Source: Brevifilum sp029548365
GTDB lineage: Bacteria > Chloroflexota > Anaerolineae > Anaerolineales > Anaerolineaceae
Length of the DNA stretch: 64,000 nucleotides
Direction of reading: 5' to 3'
NCBI GenBank assembly: GCA_035376985.1
Contig: DAOSSA010000009.1
Location: forward strand, 1 to 64,000
Made by a program: the position numbers and the translations under genes. The notes beneath the pieces are model-generated. The model did not search any database. It was given only the letters and a program-made list of their open reading frames with translations, and was not told where the DNA came from. Positions 1 to 7,842 of the stretch are shown one piece after another (positions within the stretch are counted from its first letter, which is position 1; every line of letters begins with the position of its first letter).

Positions 1-40
1 CCGTGGTTGCCCTGGGCGGACACGAAGGTCCGCCCCTACG
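1..40. repeat. Hairpin-forming intergenic repeat fragment at window edge
   Basis: Positions 14-21 (GGGCGGAC) and 28-35 (GTCCGCCC) form a perfect 8-bp inverted repeat around a 6-base loop. The first 11 bases (CCGTGGTTGCC) recur at 58603-58613 directly after another copy of the dispersed intergenic repeat, so this is probably the right end of such an element cut by the window edge. No coding potential is seen here. Confidence 0.5.
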
Positions 41-81
41 ATGGGATTATCTATTTCCGGTGCATCACTGGCAGTGACAGT

Positions 82-126
82 AAAAAAATAACCCTGTATC
101 TCACACGATCGATGCGAGACACAGGG
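82..126 (-). terminator. Rho-independent terminator of metK
   Basis: Read on the minus strand, ACCCTGTGTCTC and GAGATACAGGGT (positions 126-115 and 102-91) pair with one mismatch. A run of seven T (88-82) follows. It lies 60 bases after the metK stop codon and is correctly oriented to end the metK transcript. Confidence 0.85.
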
Positions 127-185
127 TGCAGCTCTGATTGGATAAGCACCCCCTGGTCACAGATTTTCTAATTCCCGGTTCCGGC

Positions 186-1400
186 TTACAGCCCGGCGGC
201 GTCGCGCAGCAGGTCGGCCTTATCCGTTTTCTCCCAGGTGAGATCCAGATCATCGCGGCCAAAATGGCCATAGGATGCCAGTTGCTGGTAAATCGGGCGG
301 CGCAGGTCCAGATCACGAATGATGGCGCCGGGACGCAGGTCAAAGTGCGCCGCAATCAAGTCAGCGATGCGGGCATCTTCAATTTTCCCGGTTCCGAAGG
401 TTTCCACGTTGATCGAAAGCGGACGCGCAACGCCAATCGCGTAGGACACCTGCACTTCGCAGCGGTCGGCCAGGCCGGCGGCGACCACATTTTTTGCCAC
501 CCAGCGGGCGGCATACGTGGCGGATCGGTCGACCTTAGTCGGGTCCTTGCCGCTGAAGGCGCCGCCGCCGTGGCGGCCCATGCCGCCGTAAGTATCCACG
601 ATGATCTTGCGGCCGGTGAGGCCGGCGTCACCCATGGGCCCGCCGATGACAAATTTCCCGGTCGGGTTGACGTGCACAATCAGGTCATCATCAACCAGCT
701 CAGCGGGAAGCACCGGTTTGATGATTTCCTCGATAACGCCCTCCCTGATGTGTTCAATGGTTGCATCCGGCGTGTGCTGGGTGCTGATCACCACGGTATG
801 GATGCGTTTGGGCTTTCCGTATTCATATTCCACGGTCACCTGGCTTTTGCCATCCGGCCAGAGGAAATCAAGGGCGTTGGCGCGGCGCGCCTCTGCCAGG
901 CGGCGGGTGAGCTTGTGGGCATAGTAGATCGGCATGGGCATGAGTACATCGGTTTCATTGCAGGCATAGCCAAACATCATGCCCTGGTCGCCAGCGCCCA
1001 GCGCTTCGACGGTGTCCTCGTCGTCCATTTCACCTTCTTTGGCTTCCTTAGCCTGATTCACGCCCCGGGCAATATCGGGCGATTGGTTTGCCAGCGCCAC
1101 CATCACGCCGCAGGTTGAACCGTCAAACCCCTTTTTTGCGCGATCGTAGCCGACCCCGATCACCACTTCGCGCACCAATTTGTCAAAATCAGCAAAGCCC
1201 TTGGTGGTAATCTCGCCCATGGCAATCACAAAGCCGGTTTTGGTGGCGCACTCACAGGCAACCCGTGAGTGGGGATCCTGGCGGATGAGCTCATCCAGCA
1301 CAGCATCGCTGATCTGGTCACACATTTTATCCGGATGACCCTCAGTCACCGATTCTGAGGTGAACAGATACTTGGGTAAATGCATAAAAGTCAATGTCAT
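186..1400 (-). CDS. metK: S-adenosylmethionine synthase (methionine adenosyltransferase)
   Basis: Makes S-adenosylmethionine from methionine and ATP, releasing phosphate and pyrophosphate; a cytosolic tetramer in the known family. The protein contains the N-terminal GHPDK motif, GAGDQGMMFGYA in the middle and GGGAFSGKDPTKVDRS, all MetK signatures, and has the family's full length (404 residues). I place the start at ATG 1400: GGAGG lies 8 bases before it, inside an upstream in-frame ATG (1415) that has no Shine-Dalgarno sequence of its own. It is monocistronic, preceded by a SAM-I riboswitch and followed by a strong terminator, so it should be turned off by its own product. The long open frame on the opposite strand is a shadow of this gene. 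Confidence 0.98.
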   Translation of the reverse strand: MTLTFMHLPKYLFTSESVTEGHPDKMCDQISDAVLDELIRQDPHSRVACECATKTGFVIAMGEITTKGFADFDKLVREVVIGVGYDRAKKGFDGSTCGVMVALANQSPDIARGVNQAKEAKEGEMDDEDTVEALGAGDQGMMFGYACNETDVLMPMPIYYAHKLTRRLAEARRANALDFLWPDGKSQVTVEYEYGKPKRIHTVVISTQHTPDATIEHIREGVIEEIIKPVLPAELVDDDLIVHVNPTGKFVIGGPMGDAGLTGRKIIVDTYGGMGRHGGGAFSGKDPTKVDRSATYAARWVAKNVVAAGLADRCEVQVSYAIGVARPLSINVETFGTGKIEDARIADLIAAHFDLRPGAIIRDLDLRRPIYQQLASYGHFGRDDLDLTWEKTDKADLLRDAAGL

Positions 1401-1420
1401 CGTGAGAACCTCCATGTCTC

Positions 1421-1462
1421 AAGAAAAAGATTGCGCCCCTCCTGGCTGGTGCGAGAGGGGCG
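1421..1462 (-). terminator. SAM riboswitch expression platform (intrinsic terminator)
   Basis: On the minus strand CGCCCCT (1462-1456) pairs with AGGGGCG (1440-1434), and a T-rich stretch (1430-1421) follows, just before the metK start. The 5' arm contains CCCTCTC (1459-1453), which can instead pair with GAGAGGG (1487-1481), the 3' side of the aptamer's closing stem. The aptamer and terminator therefore form together when SAM is bound, and an antiterminator can form when it is not. Confidence 0.88.
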
Positions 1463-1482
1463 TCAGTTCTTCTAAGGCTTCC

Positions 1483-1591
<109 letters not shown>

Positions 1592-1622
1592 CCGCATGGG
1601 GCTATTGAATTGTTATCGAAGG

Positions 1623-1650
1623 ATTATAACACCAAAGTATTTAATTGCAA
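1623..1650 (-). promoter_or_regulatory. Sigma-70-type promoter of the SAM riboswitch-metK transcript
   Basis: Minus strand: -35 TTGCAA (1650-1645), 16-base spacer, -10 TATAAT (1628-1623). Transcription would begin near 1616, about 27 bases before the aptamer. Position, orientation and a perfect -10 support it. Confidence 0.75.
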
Positions 1651-1869
1651 ATGGGAATTGAGGGAAATTTCAAGAGAGATCTGAGCGCCCTGGAGCGAGG
1701 GTCAACATGGGTGATCCCACTTCGCGCAGCACTCCCTGTGTCTGGAAGGGTATTCAAGCGCCTGCGTTCAGCCCCTTTCGCTTCGCTACAGGGGTTCCGC
1801 TGCGCTTCAGGGATGATGGTGGTGAGTAGGAATCAGGAATCAGGAAAGCAGAATTGGTAAGCAGTAAAT
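1651..1869. repeat. Intergenic repeat-rich stretch including a copy of the dispersed repeat
   Basis: No gene is seen. Positions 1716-1760 (plus orientation) hold a diverged copy of a repeat also found at 58558-58602 (plus) and 51870-51914 (minus); the shared core reads roughly TTCGCGTAGCACTCCCTGTG followed by AAGGGTATTGAG. At 1831-1850 there is a short tandem GGAATCA-type repeat that also occurs near 51788-51815. The stretch ends in the assembly gap, so its true length is unknown. Confidence 0.6.
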
Positions 1870-1969
1870 NNNNNNNNNNNNNNNNNNNNNNNNNNNNNNN
1901 NNNNNNNNNNNNNNNNNNNNNNNNNNNNNNNNNNNNNNNNNNNNNNNNNNNNNNNNNNNNNNNNNNNNN
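1870..1969. other. Assembly gap (100 N)
   Basis: Exactly 100 undetermined bases, the usual placeholder for a scaffold gap of unknown size. It lies in a repeat-bearing intergenic stretch, which may be why assembly broke here. Synteny across it (metK to the opine-dehydrogenase pair) is therefore not proven by sequence. Confidence 0.99.
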
Positions 1970-1978
1970 AACGGTCAG

Positions 1979-3085
1979 CTAAATTGCCACCTCACCTTCA
2001 TTCACATAAAGGGTCAGCTCGCTCACGCTCAGGTCTTTGATACCCAGTTTGTCGAGGGTGCGCCCCTTACGCCAGTAATCGGTGCTGTGCAGAATGCATC
2101 CCAGACGGATGATAGCGTTGATGCCATTGACCGATACGCCGTAACGCTCGCCCAGGGCGGCAATCGGCACCAGGCTCATCGGTACATCTTCAGTAATATA
2201 ACGGTGGATCAGGGTGCTGGGCGCGTTGATCCCGTAATAACCGGTTTGGTTGTGAATGGCTTCATACAGGGTATCACCGCGCACATTGTACGCCAGCGTT
2301 AACCACTCCATAGCCGTGCGGGCGCGGATGCCCAGGGCAGACGCAATCGTCACACGCTCGCGGTCGATTGTGGCGAGCACTTTGGCTACAGAGGGCGTAA
2401 CGCCATCAACATAAAACTGGAAGTCGCCATGGGTTGATTCAATTCTGCCGGCATTGAGGATCGTCAACGCGGGGTGAAACACGGCCCCCATATTGTTCAG
2501 GCCGGTTTGCAGAACATTGACCCCGTCGATAAATTGCGGGTAAACATGCTCGATCGCGGCCAGCACCGTGGGTGTATCGGTGGCTGGCAGGGCTGCCAGG
2601 GGAACAGCTTCTTTGATGCGGAAGATGCGCGCCTGGCTGGGGCCTTCAGAACGGCTGGCATAGATAAAAGTCTCCGCTTCCGCCAGGAGGTAATTTGCCG
2701 CACACTTTTCCCGGTTCAGCACCGCTTTAAATTCGATAGCACCACAGGTGCGCCCCGGGTGCAGGATGATAATCTGTCCATCCTGTAAATAGGGTGCGAT
2801 GATGCTGGCGATATCGCTATGCCCCGAAGAAGGCACCACCACCATGATGATCTCTGCGCCCTCGAGCGCTTCCTGGATATCGTCGGTGACTTTATTAATT
2901 TTCCCAAACCCGATCGGTCCACCGGGCGGGCTTTCCAGGTCGATGCCCCCGCGTTTGGCGATCACCTCGATGTGCGAATAGGTCCGATTGAACAACGCCA
3001 CTTCCTGACCCATGAAAGCCAGGTGAGCAGCCATCGCTTTGCCCCCATTGCCGGCTCCAATTACGGTAAATTTTCTTTTCGTCAT
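1979..3085 (-). CDS. NAD(P)-dependent opine/octopine dehydrogenase family protein
   Basis: Predicted oxidoreductase of the octopine/nopaline dehydrogenase family, whose members reductively join an amino acid to a 2-oxo acid or run the reverse. The 368-residue protein opens with a Rossmann nucleotide-binding loop GAGNGG (residues 10-15). It has the C-terminal helical domain of the family with the NxxGxxxHP motif (His204), the position of the catalytic histidine in octopine dehydrogenase. Its start ATG overlaps the stop of the upstream B12-binding gene by 4 bases (ATGA), so the two are translationally coupled. The substrate cannot be told from sequence. The pairing with a B12-dependent mutase-like protein suggests a branched or rearranged amino-acid substrate; that is inference. 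Confidence 0.85.
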   Translation of the reverse strand: MTKRKFTVIGAGNGGKAMAAHLAFMGQEVALFNRTYSHIEVIAKRGGIDLESPPGGPIGFGKINKVTDDIQEALEGAEIIMVVVPSSGHSDIASIIAPYLQDGQIIILHPGRTCGAIEFKAVLNREKCAANYLLAEAETFIYASRSEGPSQARIFRIKEAVPLAALPATDTPTVLAAIEHVYPQFIDGVNVLQTGLNNMGAVFHPALTILNAGRIESTHGDFQFYVDGVTPSVAKVLATIDRERVTIASALGIRARTAMEWLTLAYNVRGDTLYEAIHNQTGYYGINAPSTLIHRYITEDVPMSLVPIAALGERYGVSVNGINAIIRLGCILHSTDYWRKGRTLDKLGIKDLSVSELTLYVNEGEVAI

Positions 3086-4719
3086 GTGATCTCCTGTAAT
3101 AATTGATGAATCCTCATGGATTCTGATAAGGGGTTACCTGCTGAGTCGGTTGCCACACATGCGCCCCCTACGATGCGAGTCTGGATGATGCCCCTGGCAA
3201 AGGGGTTGTTCTTGAGGTGGGGCGCATCCAGGATGCCAAGTTGCACGGCTTTTGCCAGGTTTTGCGGGTCAAGCAATGGGTCTGCGCAGGTTGCAGGAGC
3301 CAAACCTCGAATCGCTTCAAGGGTGTATTGGGCTTCACGTATCAGTTCGCTGACCCGTTCCTGGATGGATGGATCGCCTGTCAGGTCGGGTTGCCCGCCC
3401 AGGGCATTGTCAACCACCTTGCGCGCCATCTGGCTGGCAGCGATTATATCCTCCGCCGTTGCTGCATGGTGGGCTTCAGTATGCCCGACAATGTGCAGGA
3501 TGTGCGGCTTGAGGGCCATTTGCAGGTAGATGCTCGCAGCCAGGTGCGCCCTGGCAGCATTCTCCTCAAGCGGGTAACTCAACAGGCCGGTACGGGTCTG
3601 GCGCCAGATGCGGAAGTTTTCATCTTCCAGGGGTTCGATCAGCGCCTTAATGGCCAGCATTTTGGCCAGGTCCATCGCATCCGAAGTGCCCGGGGGGCTG
3701 TTGAACATCATCTGGGCGATATAATCGCGTACTCCAAAAGCCCTGGCATTGTAAGCGGAAAGAAAAGCCGAAACCACAAAAATCACGTCGGGGGCATCGC
3801 GCATTCCCCAGTGATGGGGCTCATTCAATTCCACCGGGACCTTGTGCTCACCGTACCAGCGCATCACAAGCTGGTGTTCGCGGATGCTTTCAGCCAACCC
3901 CCAGGGACCGCGCCCATCCATTTGGTTAAACCAGAAGATGGGAATGGCACACCAGGCGATATTAATGGTCTCCTGGTACATTTCAGCCAGCCTGATAAAA
4001 TCGTCTGTACCGGAATACGTGCGCAGTAAGGGATAGTTTCCCCTGCGGCTGGCTTCGTAAAGCGCCCGGTAGTCCTGCGCAGAACGCACCGGGACGCCGC
4101 CCGCACCCTTCTGGCGGGGATTTTGACGCTCAGGATGAAAAAAGTTCGCCTGTGCATCCTGGTCGATGCCCAGAGAGATGACATCCAGCGCTTTGGCATC
4201 GGCAATTGTGCGGATGCCCTCCAGTGTTGCCTCCATGCTCGGCTGCCCGTAATGATGGCGTAAGATCGGGAAGGGCTTTTTCCACAAGATGCGCTCAACC
4301 GCGGTTTGCGGAAAGTTCACCTCACTGGCAGAGTCTGGTGATTGACCCCGTAGATAAGCCAGTACTGTATCGGAGGACTCGTTTCCGTCAAATACGGTCT
4401 CAAAGAAACCCAAGGATTCAGCCCGACGGGCAACGGGTGGTGTTCCGCCAAAGGCAAAGCGAACGCCTTGCTCGCGGAGTTCGTCGGCTGCTTCAGCAAA
4501 TTCACCTAACAAACGCTCTCCGGTTTCCGGGGTAAGCCGGTAGGAAACCCCTACCAGGTCTGCCTTTTCCCGCCTGGCAGCTTCAATCATGGCTTCGGTG
4601 GAGATCGCTGGTCCTAAAAACACCGTTCGCCAGCCGGCTTGTTCAGCCAGTCTTAAGAAATTGATTACGCCTGCTACATGAACGCATTCGCCAATTGCTC
4701 CTGCAATAACAGTCTTCAA
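3082..4719 (-). CDS. Cobalamin-binding protein fused to a glutamate-mutase-E-like domain
   Basis: The N-terminus looks like a B12-binding Rossmann domain: an ECVHVAG motif near the start (His14 with this start), an S-x-R-L turn, and an FGGTPP glycine pair, as in corrinoid domains of carbon-skeleton mutases. The canonical DxHxxG lower-ligand motif is altered: the Asp position is Cys, while His and Gly are kept. The remaining ~400 residues resemble the TIM-barrel E subunit of methylaspartate (glutamate) mutase, with conserved RTYSGTDDF and NEPHHWGMRDAPD-like stretches. I choose TTG 4719, which has AGGAAG six bases upstream and starts right at the domain; an in-frame GTG at 4773 would add 18 residues. 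It is the first gene of a coupled pair with the opine-dehydrogenase-like gene. The reaction is unknown. Confidence 0.75.
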   Translation of the reverse strand: MKTVIAGAIGECVHVAGVINFLRLAEQAGWRTVFLGPAISTEAMIEAARREKADLVGVSYRLTPETGERLLGEFAEAADELREQGVRFAFGGTPPVARRAESLGFFETVFDGNESSDTVLAYLRGQSPDSASEVNFPQTAVERILWKKPFPILRHHYGQPSMEATLEGIRTIADAKALDVISLGIDQDAQANFFHPERQNPRQKGAGGVPVRSAQDYRALYEASRRGNYPLLRTYSGTDDFIRLAEMYQETINIAWCAIPIFWFNQMDGRGPWGLAESIREHQLVMRWYGEHKVPVELNEPHHWGMRDAPDVIFVVSAFLSAYNARAFGVRDYIAQMMFNSPPGTSDAMDLAKMLAIKALIEPLEDENFRIWRQTRTGLLSYPLEENAARAHLAASIYLQMALKPHILHIVGHTEAHHAATAEDIIAASQMARKVVDNALGGQPDLTGDPSIQERVSELIREAQYTLEAIRGLAPATCADPLLDPQNLAKAVQLGILDAPHLKNNPFARGIIQTRIVGGACVATDSAGNPLSESMRIHQLLQEIT

Positions 4720-4822
4720 ATTTTGCTTCCTAACCTCAATCCGGGTTCTGCTTTTCTTCAATACAACACGCACCAGAGGTTTCTTTCCCCCGGTTGCTAT
4801 GTTATTGAAACCTTATTCAATT

Positions 4823-4850
4823 ATTATACTTGCCGAGGGGTGAAATACAA
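4823..4850 (-). promoter_or_regulatory. Promoter of the B12-binding/opine dehydrogenase operon
   Basis: Minus strand -35 TTGTAT (4850-4845), 16-base spacer, -10 TATAAT (4828-4823), giving a transcript start near 4816 and a leader of roughly 100 bases to the preferred TTG start. No cobalamin riboswitch (B12-box) is visible in this leader or upstream to 5069. The stretch 4851-5069 contains nothing else I recognise. Confidence 0.6.
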
Positions 4851-5069
4851 GATATTAAATGACTGAAATCGTGGTAGCGATTTCATTAAGCCGAATGATA
4901 GCGACACCTGTGAAGTTTACGTGGTAGAAAACCGATATGTACTTTCTTAATCAACGCATCGATTGGAAGCGATTCACAGACCCATCGTTGAATGGGTCAA
5001 AGGTCATGGAGAGTACGGCAGACCGTCTATCAACCCGAACTAAATCCTGAAGATGCGCCTGTTGGGATG

Positions 5070-5543
5070 CTACTGTTCTCCGGGTACTGAAAACTTTTTC
5101 TTTGAACTGCGCAAAAGGTCGGGATGGACCCGACCCATCCAATTTTGTGGTAAATAAAGCTTTTTGTATCCGCCATAGAACTCGTAAAGCTCATGGGCAT
5201 CACGGGTGGTTAACATAGACCAGTTTACACCTTCATGATCCAGTACTTGCAGCATGGCTTCTGTCAGCCACTTGCCCAGCCCCTGCCCCTGGTATTCCGG
5301 CAGGATGAATGCATCACATAAATAGGCGAAAATAGTATAGTCAGTGACGATTCGAGAAAATCCGACCTGTTGCTCACGATGGTAAACGCCAAAACACAGG
5401 GAATGTTCAATGGTTTTCCTGGTCATTTCAAGTGTGCGACCGGTAGCCCAGTAGGCTGATTCCGTCATGTAACGATGGATGACCTCAATTTGTAATTTTT
5501 CCTTGTCAGTACTGATCTGATAATCACCTCTGATAAAAATCAT
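5070..5543 (-). CDS. GNAT family N-acetyltransferase
   Basis: A 157-residue acyl-CoA-dependent N-acetyltransferase. The acetyl-CoA-binding motif A is seen as EYQGQGLGKWL near residue 85, inside a complete compact GNAT fold. The sequence is clearly paralogous to the C-terminal half of the next upstream gene: both share QVGF-R-VTD, a core ending in QGLGKWL, and a closing Trp-containing strand. It is the last gene of a three-gene minus-strand operon, 24 bases after the NUDIX-GNAT gene. Substrate unknown. The duplication suggests the fusion gene arose by joining a NUDIX gene to a copy of this one, or the reverse. Confidence 0.88.
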   Translation of the reverse strand: MIFIRGDYQISTDKEKLQIEVIHRYMTESAYWATGRTLEMTRKTIEHSLCFGVYHREQQVGFSRIVTDYTIFAYLCDAFILPEYQGQGLGKWLTEAMLQVLDHEGVNWSMLTTRDAHELYEFYGGYKKLYLPQNWMGRVHPDLLRSSKKKFSVPGEQ

Positions 5544-5567
5544 GGCGGATCTCCTTAGCGTTATTTT

Positions 5568-6515
5568 TTATTCCTGCTCCCAATACAATCGAACCCGTTG
5601 AAGCCAGGTATTGGAATCATCAAGAGGGGCGAAGTCCCCATAGGTCTCATATAACGATTGTGCGTCTTTGGTGATTAACACCATGCGCCTGATTTTGCGT
5701 TGATCAACAAACCGGATGGACGCTTCCAGCAACCATTTACCCAGGCCCTGGTTACGATGCTCTTTATCAACGAAAACATCTGCCAACCAGGCAAAGGTGG
5801 ATTGATCGGTCACCATGCGGGCAAAGCCCACCTGCCGCCCGTAGTGATAGATACCCAAGCACACAGAATGCTGGATAGAGGTTTTAATCACTTCCAGGGG
5901 GCGGTTTTTTGCCCAATAAGATTGCCGGGCGATGAAGTTTTCAATCCTATCAAGTTGCAAGCGCTCTTTGTCAAAACTGAGCAGGTAAGTGCCGCGTTGC
6001 TCTTCCCATCGTTCTGTATCGAACTGGATGGGTAGATCGGGGTTAAATCCCTCCGGCAATGGAGTGATGATATCTTCAATCCGCTTGCCATCCTGGTAGA
6101 TGAAGTGATAATGCTGCGGTTGATCATCGGCAAAAACCAGCGGCAAGAACACGAGAATGTTGTCCACCACTTCTGGCGAGGTGCACACCCAATCTCTGGG
6201 TTTCCATGCGAGCTCACCCTCGTGGTTGTTGATGAAATTTTTGTGCGGAACCCGTGCGGTAAAAATGGTAAGTGCACCCGGGGGAACCTCGTACCCCTCC
6301 CAGCTCAGCAGACCGGCAAACTGCGGGTGGTCGATCTGGTAGCCGGTCTCCTCGGCGATCTCGCGGATCATAGCCTGGCGGGGGGATTCGCCCGGCTCGA
6401 TGTGACCGCCCACGCCATTCCACAACCCCTGGTTGGGCGGATAGCGGCGATGCAGCATGAGCACATCATCGTCGTGTAAAAGAAAGCACAGGGTGAATCC
6501 CGGGGAAATTGTCAT
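5568..6515 (-). CDS. NUDIX hydrolase - GNAT acetyltransferase fusion
   Basis: A 315-residue two-domain protein. Residues 1 to ~150 form a NUDIX domain with a complete box, G37 to G58 (E43, R51, E52, E55 and E56 all present), so it should hydrolyse a nucleoside diphosphate linked to another group, with Mg2+ as cofactor. The region resembles the MutT/8-oxo-dGTP diphosphatase branch. Residues ~170-315 are a GNAT domain with the motif HRNQGLGKWLLEA. The GNAT half is a paralogue of the separate 157-residue protein encoded directly downstream. An upstream 79-residue protein 46 bases away completes the operon. No clear Shine-Dalgarno precedes this start. How the two activities relate is unknown. Confidence 0.88.
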   Translation of the reverse strand: MTISPGFTLCFLLHDDDVLMLHRRYPPNQGLWNGVGGHIEPGESPRQAMIREIAEETGYQIDHPQFAGLLSWEGYEVPPGALTIFTARVPHKNFINNHEGELAWKPRDWVCTSPEVVDNILVFLPLVFADDQPQHYHFIYQDGKRIEDIITPLPEGFNPDLPIQFDTERWEEQRGTYLLSFDKERLQLDRIENFIARQSYWAKNRPLEVIKTSIQHSVCLGIYHYGRQVGFARMVTDQSTFAWLADVFVDKEHRNQGLGKWLLEASIRFVDQRKIRRMVLITKDAQSLYETYGDFAPLDDSNTWLQRVRLYWEQE

Positions 6516-6561
6516 AGCAAGAAGGTCTCAAATTTGCTTGGACGAGGTGGTGGACTGCGTT

Positions 6562-6801
6562 TCAGGAATCCAAATGGCTGGATTCAGCATGGCTTTTCCG
6601 AGCAGCCTCCAGCAGGGTTTCACCCAGATGTTGCGCCTGGTCTGCTGTCAGATAAAGGTGGGTTGTGCCGGAGCGAAAAATCTTCTCTTCCGGTGGGCAG
6701 CGTTCGATGATTGAGACACAGACATTATCTTCCAGGTCCTGGTCTGCACATTCATAGAAGATGCCGATTTGTAAGGTCTTATCCAGTAAATAAATCGTCA
6801 T
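6562..6801 (-). CDS. Small acidic hypothetical protein (79 aa)
   Basis: Not recognised as any family. The frame has a convincing ribosome site (AGGAGGT, 9 bases before ATG) and is the first gene of the operon with the NUDIX-GNAT and GNAT genes. The protein is soluble and acidic, with an N-terminal strand-like half (MTIYLLDKTLQIGIFYECAD), two cysteines, and a C-terminal helix (TADQAQHLGETLLEAARKSH). There are no membrane segments or zinc motifs. It could be a small regulatory or ligand-binding subunit, but nothing in the sequence proves this. Confidence 0.65.
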   Translation of the reverse strand: MTIYLLDKTLQIGIFYECADQDLEDNVCVSIIERCPPEEKIFRSGTTHLYLTADQAQHLGETLLEAARKSHAESSHLDS

Positions 6802-7072
6802 CGACCCATACCTCCTGATGGTATCAACGGTGAACCAATTTCAAATCAGATCATCATAATATTACCCCTTTGAGCCTGAAAATGCGCTCTGGAAGCAAAA
6901 CCCTGGTGTGCAAACCCGGAAGTTGATTGAAATTACGCCTGAAACAGGGACAAAGGGCAGGATAATGGGTAATTTGATAGTTAATGAGAGTTTCAATTCG
7001 GTACACTACGAGTCAGAAAATTAGAATAAACCAGCCAAAGAGCTGATTTATGGGTTACCAGGAGAGATTGTC

Positions 7073-7480
7073 ATGGAAGTACCACGTCACTGGAGATTAA
7101 GAAAACAACGTTATGCCCTGGTGGGTGAGGTCTGCCCCCATTGTGAGGCGAAGATCTTCCCGCCGCGGGATGTGTGCCCGGAATGCAACGGAGAGGCTAA
7201 AACTCCCTACGTGTTCAGCGGCAAGGGGGAGGTGTATTCCTTTACCCGTATGAGCACAGTGCCGGCCGGCTTTGAAGCGCAGGCGCCCTATACCGTGGCA
7301 CTGATCAAACTGGATGAAGGTCCCATCGTCACTGCACAGTTGACCGACCTGGGCGATGATGATGTTAAGATCGGCATGCCGGTGGAGATGGTCACCCGCA
7401 GGCTGCGTTCCGATGGCGACGAGCGCGGTATCCTGGTGTACGGGTATAAGTTCAGGCCAGTGGTAGCCAGTCCGCATTAA
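7073..7480 (+). CDS. DUF35 / Zn-ribbon OB-fold acyl-CoA-associated protein
   Basis: A 135-residue protein of the Zn-ribbon plus OB-fold (DUF35) family. The zinc ribbon is at C21/C24 and C35/C38 (CPHC...CPEC), followed by an OB barrel with GEVYSFTRM and VALIKLDEGP strands. Known relatives bind CoA and act as the third subunit of thiolase/HMG-CoA synthase complexes in archaea and some bacteria, channelling acetoacetyl-CoA. Here no thiolase or HMG-CoA synthase gene is adjacent, so it is an orphan and its partner must lie elsewhere. GGAGAG precedes the ATG. It is followed at once by a strong bidirectional terminator, so it is probably monocistronic. Confidence 0.9.
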   Translation: MEVPRHWRLRKQRYALVGEVCPHCEAKIFPPRDVCPECNGEAKTPYVFSGKGEVYSFTRMSTVPAGFEAQAPYTVALIKLDEGPIVTAQLTDLGDDDVKIGMPVEMVTRRLRSDGDERGILVYGYKFRPVVASPH

Positions 7481-7503
7481 TCTCTTTTTCAAACAAAGAT
7501 CAT

Positions 7504-7540
7504 AAAAAACGTTCTCCCAACCATGAGAACGTTTTTTTTT
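7504..7540 (+). terminator. Rho-independent terminator after the DUF35 gene
   Basis: AAAAAACGTTCTC (7504-7516), an 8-base loop, GAGAACGTTTTTT (7525-7537), then more T. The stem is perfect over 13 bp including the A/T flanks, and the A-run on the left makes it usable in both directions. Confidence 0.93.
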
Positions 7541-7842
7541 GTTCTTCTTAAACGTCCGTCTATCCTTAAAACAACGCTTTAAGCGGACAGCATCGCCAAT
7601 TTGGTTGAGAAGTTTTTTAGATTTCAAAGAAAATTGGTTGCCCATAGATATTCGACTTTTCGAATCGATGAGTATAATAAATGCAGGCCTATTTCCTGCT
7701 GATGGTTTGAGAAAACCAGGCCTAATTGTGTTATAGCAACCTAAATGGTTAATATACAGCATAATTGCAGTGTATTTAAATCCATACTATCGAACATTCG
7801 CCGCCAGTTTTACATCGCCAATCTTCACAGGAAAAATAAACA
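7541..7842. other. AT-rich intergenic stretch with a possible promoter
   Basis: No gene supported; a 65-codon open frame (7539-7736) begins inside the terminator and has no recognisable protein features. A candidate plus-strand promoter is -35 TTCGAC (7651-7656), 16 bases, -10 TATAAT (7673-7678), which would give a leader of about 160 bases to the NUDIX gene at 7843. This is the left flank of a low-GC segment. Confidence 0.35.

Noticed and set aside
138..1118. 326-codon open frame on the plus strand opposite metK
   Set aside because: Antisense shadow of metK; no ribosome site and no protein features.
3217..4029. 270-codon plus-strand frame opposite the B12-binding gene
   Set aside because: Shadow of a high-GC gene; the minus-strand protein has clear domains.
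4851..5069. Searched for a cobalamin riboswitch upstream of the B12-binding gene
   Set aside because: No B12-box or matching stem pattern was seen here or in the leader.
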